DNA from: Allium sativum
Taxonomy: Eukaryota > Streptophyta > Magnoliopsida > Asparagales > Amaryllidaceae
Assembly: GCA_030737875.1 (NCBI GenBank)
Contig: CM060912.1
Coordinates: forward strand, 882,283,199 to 882,347,198
Direction of reading: 5' to 3'
Length of the DNA stretch: 64,000 nucleotides
A model generated the notes under the pieces. It was not told where the DNA came from. It did no database searches and saw only the letters and a program-made list of their open reading frames with translations. The translations under genes and the position numbers were made by a program. This document shows positions 58,320-64,000 of this stretch, piece by piece; position 1 is the stretch's first letter; every line of letters starts with the position of its first letter.

Positions 58320-58532
58320 TTGCGACGGCTAGCGACGGCTTCCCGATAAAAAAAATATTTGCCACATATCGTGATACGTGGAAAATCGCCGTTGCAAACC
58401 ATTGCTAAATGGGCGATGGAGCCGTCGCTCTTGCCGTTGCTATTCCTGTTCGCGACGACTTATTTAGCGACGGCTGAAAGCGACGGCCCCGACGGCTATT
58501 TGCCGTCGCTAAACCAGCCGCTCCTTGTAGTG
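58320..58532. repeat. Subterminal GCGACGG repeats, right end of second CACTA
   Basis: Eight or more GCGACGGC/GCCGTCGC motifs, as at the right end of the first CACTA element. Confidence 0.82.
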
Positions 58533-58535
58533 CAT

Positions 58536-59178
58536 CTACTTTGAATTAATACCTTTTCATGAAATTTTTAGTGCCACAGGTTCTAAAGAATGTTTATTCC
58601 ATGCTCGATTTTCCTATCAACTTAAACTGTCTATCCTGAAATCGTATCTCTAAATTTCTATCCTTGAATACAAGAATATTTATATTGATATTTGCAGCAA
58701 TCTTGGATGGGTTGAGTTTTCCTTTTTCAAAGGCTTGGCAACCACTGTCATGACTGCTTGGTTTTTTGTTAGGTAGAATTCTCTCCATGGTTTTTATAGC
58801 AAGTGAATCAATCCAATTACGTCTAGACAGTAGATTATCATAGTATGGCTCGGTTAGTACCTATTAATTCTCCTCTTCTTTTTTGTTCGATGTTTGCTTG
58901 GTTGTTTGAAATGTAAGTTGCTTGGATAAGCTATGCTTGCAATAAAACTGTTAGCAGGGAATTTTTATTTATATATATTATCTCTTTCATTTCCAGCAAA
59001 CATACTTTTGTTCAAGCGACTTTATTACACATCATCTTGGCTAGCATTTCTACTGCTTCTTGCTAGTTCTGAATCTTTTAATCGAGGAGAAAATAACGTG
59101 TGTGGTTGTATGAACGTCCCCAAGCTTAAAGTTTATATGTTGTCTGATAACATTTTTGTTCACTTTTCAGGTATACAC
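58536..59178. other. Spacer without recognised features
   Basis: AT-rich sequence between the second CACTA element and the MITE. No convincing gene, repeat or RNA was seen. Confidence 0.55.
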
Positions 59179-59181
59179 TAA

Positions 59182-59524
59182 GAGCATCTCCAACAGAATT
59201 CAAGGAAAGAATATTACGATCTATAAGATTACGGGGAAGAAGATGAATTTTCCTAACGGTGACGAGCCGATTTTATCGACGCGGGAGAACTTCAGCTCTT
59301 TCTCAATTTTCTTATTACGTGACGAGCCGATTTTTTCGGCGTGCGCCTTTTTTTTTCCTGAGAAATTGTTGTGAGCCGATAAATTCAGCTCGCAGGCCAA
59401 TTCTTACTTCTGAATTGAACCCGTAATATTTTACTGAATATTACTGATTCTAATATTCATTGGGGACGATTTCTCCTTTGATTCATGATTCAGGAGGTGA
59501 ATCAATGCTATGTTGGAGATGCTC
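59182..59524. mobile_element. Tourist-like MITE (PIF/Harbinger type)
   Basis: Terminal repeats GAGCATCTCCAACA at both ends, flanked by TAA (59179-59181, 59525-59527). 343 bp, non-coding. The interior has two copies of GTGACGAGCCGATTTT. The end sequence is 11 of 14 identical to the left end of the large Harbinger element (GAGCACAACCAACA), and the target size is the same. Confidence 0.88.
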
Positions 59525-59527
59525 TAA

Positions 59528-60562
59528 GGTACGAATGCTAATATGTAGCGGTATATCAAATTTTATAACTGCCTCATGTACAAAAGGCTCAATAAAAAAT
59601 AAAGATATTCATTTCCTTAAGCATGAACAGATCCATTATGCTAGCTCAGTCTTTCAGCATCTCAACTATATGCATTCTAGTTTTTCCAGCCTGTATGTCT
59701 AAAGTTATCCTACCCGCTTGCTCTGCAACAAATTTGATGATAACACACAGAGCATATGTTTTTCCATCGTACTACTTTTCAATTTTATAGTAACAAGGAT
59801 ACTTGCTACCATCACGGTGATTTGGGTCTTAATTGAGTTTCACTTCCTTCCATCAAATCTACTTTATGAACCAATTATGTAACAATCCACTATTTATTGT
59901 ACCTTCTGTGCCTTGATTTTTTATTTATTTATTTATAAATATTAGGTTGTATACTACATTTATTTTCTCAAATGGCCTCGCATTAATTGCCATTTTTCTA
60001 CTATATTAAATTTTATTTTTGGAATGCATTTACATACTCATTGTACATGTCAAACACTATACAAAGTTGGATCCAGTCTACCTTTGTTCGAACTTTTCAA
60101 AATGTCATATATCACATAGGAAAACCTAGCAATCTTAAGATATCCAGACCTAAATATTTTCCTTTTTTTCCAGACCCTAGGAATGAACTATATAAGCTAC
60201 ATCGTAACATAAACACAGCGCATAGCAAGGCACTAGCTGCAGCATAACAGTACGGTGGCTGGTGCAATACATTGCATCGTTTTGATGTTGCGTAGTAGTA
60301 GCATAGCTGCTTTAAGCAGCAGCACCATGTCATTGCTATTAGCCATGAACAATGCTATAAGGATCGAATTTTTTTTGTCAAAAGTTGCGAAATAAAGAGA
60401 AAAAGATGGGTTCCATCTCCTACTTTTGAGGCGCAATTCATTGGGGGTCCTACTCATTTATCTCACAGTTGCACAATTTGACGTAAATTCTTTTGGTCCA
60501 TTTAGCATTTTTGATTAGCCATAGTCGAAACACAAGCTGATGTTGTGTATATACATATATAT

Positions 60563-60595
<33 letters not shown>

Positions 60596-62394
60596 ATTGG
60601 TTCACTTTTATCACCATTTAAAAAGAAAACAGTACAAAATACAGGTTAGCATACTAACCATTACAACTAAAATAAAAGCGAAGAAAAAACATTAAATGCA
60701 AATAAAAAAGGAAAAGAAAAAAAGAGCATAAAACTGGCCCATGATGAGGCCTTCACCCTCTTTGCAACTCACTGCCCTGAGCCATTCGCTCCTCTCAACA
60801 CTCAACCAAACTGCATATCATCATGCAGAACTCATTATACATATCAAACTGAAAGTCTAGATATTCAATCTGCCGTGTTTCTTTAATGAAAAGACCTGAA
60901 AAATTAATGAGACTTCCACAAACTACCATACTAACCCCAATCTAGTCCTTTAAAACATGCAGTATTCATCTGATCGCCAGCCTATTCATTCATCTAATCC
61001 AAAATGACACCAAAACAACCCTTATACACGTATTGACAACACTCTCATTCATGAAATCCAATAAGAAAAATTCAATTCCAGCACCAAGTTCGACTGAAAA
61101 TTCATAAAAAACTATGAATCAATCTTAATACTAGAATTGACAATAAACAGTAGATTTCATAAAATTACTGTAAATCCAAGTACCATCTTCTATCTTATAA
61201 AACTGTAACCTACACCTAGTAGGCCAGTTCTTGGTCACAGGGTGCTTTAACAATGTGGTAAATGTAATGAAAATCTGGAGTACATCATTAACATCTGCTA
61301 TGTATATTCAGCCAACAATTGTCTATTATACAAACCAATATTCAAACACTTTTCAATCTCATAAACGGGTTCACATGAGGTTGGTCACCGTGCTAACTAT
61401 TGATTAAAATCAGTGAAACTGGATGATAAAACATATACATTCATACATATAGATATGCAAAGCATATCTTATCCTCAAAGCACAAACAATTCATCCATAA
61501 CCAATAACTCACTGATCCCCAATAGCTGGATGAAAATGAAATGTACTGAACATTATCCTTTATGGGTCTACTGAATATATCATCGCGTAGAAGGTTATTG
61601 GGAATATCTTATACTAACTAAGGGTATAGACATGAAGAAGTCAAACAACTACTTTAGCTACCAATATCCTGATCTTACATGAAACTTAAGACATAATTTC
61701 AAAATTGGCATACTTTGATCTGTATACGATTAATCCACTTAACAAAATTGAACGAACACAGAATCCATGAACCCAAAACCAGATTAAACCCATAATCCAT
61801 TAATCCAAGATCTAAACCAACATAATCTTACCCAAAACAAAACTGACCGCAAACTAGTTCAACGATGGAAGATCGGTTGGATAACTTGGAACTGAAGCTG
61901 ATTTAGTTGCGTCGGCCATGCCAAACTGCAAATTAACGATGTCTTGATAATCCATACTCAAACTAGTAAGATCAGTAGAGATAGGTATATGGAAAGAGAA
62001 CTGGCATATAGATCTCGTGATGGATCAATTTATCTGGCACTATGCAGAAATTAGGTTAAAAGGAGAAATTAAAATTTGGCATATCCACGATTCGTAAATC
62101 ATTAAAGGTTGACAAAAATCGCAAAGCGGTTTGTTCCAGAAGAAAAAATATATAAATTAACAGATCTGGCACTTTGAGGTATTCCAGATCTGACTTTTGT
62201 TGAGAAAAACAGATGAAAAAAAAGTATTATCAACGGAAAAAATATCGTTGAAGGTTGTTGAAGTAATGCGGTTGTAAGAAATCAGATGAAGGAAGGTAAA
62301 GAAAGGTAGGGTGGACACTCACGCATGACGAAAACTAGTGAAGATCACACTGGTTGCCATTAACACACACCTCTCAAATCCTTATATATATGTG
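59528..62394. other. Long spacer, no clear gene
   Basis: AT-rich, unique-looking sequence. A weak minus-strand gene start is possible near 62360: a TATATATAAGG box at about 62380-62390, ATG at 62360, and a 38-base exon ending at GTGAGT. A small open block on minus at 61858-61990 ends in TAG. I could not connect them into a supported gene. No transposon ends were recognised. Confidence 0.4.
60541..60597. repeat. AT/AC dinucleotide microsatellite
   Basis: (TA)n, (CA)n of about ten units and (TA)n in succession. Confidence 0.95.
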
Positions 62395-62399
62395 TATAG

Positions 62400-62431
<32 letters not shown>

Positions 62432-62443
62432 AATATGTATATA
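62395..62443. repeat. TATATG hexanucleotide microsatellite
   Basis: About six TATATG-type units immediately before the LTR start at 62444. Confidence 0.85.
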
Positions 62444-64000
62444 TGTAACACCCCGAATTTTCTGAGAATATTAAAATTTACAAATTCAAGAACACTTAAT
62501 TTTTAGAAGAAGAATTAAGTGAAATGGGTTGTGCTATTACGTTCGTCTCAAAATTTTGGTCAAGATAGACATTTGGTTAGCATAAAACGGATACTTTATG
62601 AAGAAGTTATTAAGCCTTGAAGTTTGTATGCATATGAGAAAAAATATATAGACATATATATAAAAAATTAAATAAATAAATATGCAAAAAAGTTCAAAAC
62701 AACGAATCGGGAGGGGGAATAACCGAACCGACCCATTTTTGAGGTCGACCCGAGCTTCGCTGGGTCGACTAGGGGTTGATTCAGGGTGTTTGGTTGTCAA
62801 CCCGTGGACCGATTCGCTCTAAGGAAGATGTGGCATCTGATTGGTTCTGATGGACTCCTTGCTGAGTCATTAAGGCTGATGTGGCTATTCTATCTTGTCT
62901 GAATGGCTTTGATTTGCTCTAGGTTAATCTGACGGTTCCTATTAAATCAAACTTCTATATAAACAACCTAATACCTCAACCCTAAATCATATTAAAAATC
63001 AAACCAAGAGCCGTAATGCTGCCATTGGACAACCTCGAGTAGCCGCCGTTCAACTAGAAGCAAATTAAAAGAGACAAACCAAATCAAATCAAAATTAAAC
63101 TAAAACAACGATTGTCTACATCAAAGGCAAGCATTTCAACTTCAGAATACAGATTCCAGAAATCAAGATTGTCTTTTGTAAGTGTAGTTATCTTTTAGAT
63201 GTAAATAAATTTAAGACGTGATTTGATATAAAGTGAAAAATAGAATTATACCATGTTGTATAATATTGACGATGCTAATTCATGTTTGTTTCTTGTGATG
63301 ATTTTATCATGAATTGTCTTGGAATGTTTGTGGCTTATTGGACTTGGTGTTGGGTCTATTAAAGATTGAGAATGAAACTATCAATATCATATGCAAGTTA
63401 TATGTTTCATGTTATGATCTACATATATATGTTTATATGATTAATGCTAGTTGTATGTATTATGTCAGATCCAAGTCAAGATCTACATATATATATATAT
63501 ATTAATATGCTTTATGTTAGATCCATATGCCTATATATATGTTCATATGCAAGTTACAAGTTTTATGTTGGATCCATGTCAAGATATATCTAGGTTCATA
63601 TGATTAATGCAAGTTATATGTTTTATGATAAATCCAAGTCACGATCTAATTATACATATGTTCATATGCAAGTTACATGTTAGATCGAAAACTAGATCTA
63701 TATTTATATGCATGTTTGTAAAGTGGACTTATGCAAGTTCACCTTGTTAGATCTAGTTCACATCTATATGTTAATGTTAAATCTATACTTGCCTTGGGAT
63801 TGGACATGTCATGATTATGTCATATGCTTGTTTATAATTGAGGTTATGTTCACACATGCCTAGATCTACATATTAACATGTTTTAGGCTTATGATTATCT
63901 AAGTCTAAATTATATGCAAGTTTATATGACATGTTAAATTATATGAATAAAGTTTTATGCAAAATTTACATGTTTGGTTGAATCTATATTATGCATGTTC
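62444..64000. mobile_element. Start of a long-LTR retrotransposon, cut by the window end
   Basis: TGTAACACCCCGAATTTTC begins abruptly after a microsatellite, the same start as the LARD LTR (TGTAACACCCCGCC). The first 560 bases are moderately GC-rich. TATATAAA at 62956-62963 is a good plus-strand TATA box, although the LARD parallel would predict a minus sense, so orientation is open. No gene is seen. Confidence 0.6.
63370..63960. repeat. Diffuse TTCATATGCAAGTTA / TTAGATC repeats
   Basis: About ten loosely spaced copies of ATATGCAAGTTAYATGTTTTATG and GATCYATATC-type segments of irregular period within the right-edge LTR. Confidence 0.65.

Larger units (their letters stand above)
55285..58532 (+). 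mobile_element. Second CACTA transposon, internal-deletion derivative
   Basis: Ends CACTACTAAAAAGGCTTGAT and, reversed, CACTACAAGGAGCGGCTGGT. Both lead into TTTAGCGACG. The duplication CAT flanks the element (55282-55284, 58533-58535). At 3248 bp it resembles the first CACTA element throughout but lacks the whole TNPD gene. Sequence matching 37741-37746 of the first element (GATGGC) passes directly into sequence matching about 40403 onward. Only a decayed TNPA-like gene remains. Confidence 0.93.

Noticed and set aside
60541..60597. Possible regulatory AT/AC element
   Set aside because: It is a plain dinucleotide microsatellite with no nearby supported gene.

Overview
The window is plant nuclear DNA, most likely from a eudicot, and is almost entirely transposable elements. 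The evidence is Ty1/copia, Tat-lineage Ty3/gypsy, CACTA, PIF/Harbinger and hAT elements with plant-type accessory domains (plant mobile domain, GRF zinc finger, gypsy-type 'Transposase_28' domain), and a captured piece that reads as the plant HAUS1/AUG1 gene. I found no intact host gene, rRNA, tRNA or CRISPR array. All calls come from reading the sequence. Domain names are recognised from motifs and were not searched.

Bases 1-34527 are a nest. A degraded copia element (4996-6488 and 31553-34527) was cut on the left by the end of a long-LTR element (1-4995). In its middle it was split by a large Tat-lineage gypsy element (6489-31552, coding strand minus, 5-bp target duplication TCTTC). The Tat element has 0.8-kb LTRs, gag-pro-RT-RNaseH-second RNaseH-integrase in one frame broken by stops, a divergent antisense extra gene (19564-23150, with its own TATA box and introns) and a roughly 110-bp tandem array near its 3' end. 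It was itself hit by a LARD-like element (7518-18350, duplication AAAAT) with 4.4-kb LTRs and only 2 kb of non-coding interior.

Bases 34528-62443 are AT-rich spacer carrying DNA transposons, each with a recognisable target duplication. They are a hAT element with the last exon of AUG1 (34673-35589, duplication CCCCACAG), a CACTA element (36495-42720, duplication AAT), a small hAT-like MITE (43150-43712), a 9.46-kb PIF/Harbinger element (44643-54101, duplication TAA), a deleted second CACTA element (55285-58532, duplication CAT) and a Tourist-like MITE (59182-59524, duplication TAA). A further long LTR starts at 62444 and runs off the end.

The most unusual item is the PIF/Harbinger element. 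Besides the usual Myb/SANT-like ORF1 and DDE transposase it carries two related GRF-type zinc-finger genes and a three-exon plant mobile domain (MAIN/MAIL1-like) gene. All lie inside one pair of terminal inverted repeats, and both ends have arrays of AACGGC palindromes. Many reading frames here are intact except for isolated TAG stops, a pattern that fits CAG to TAG decay of methylated elements.
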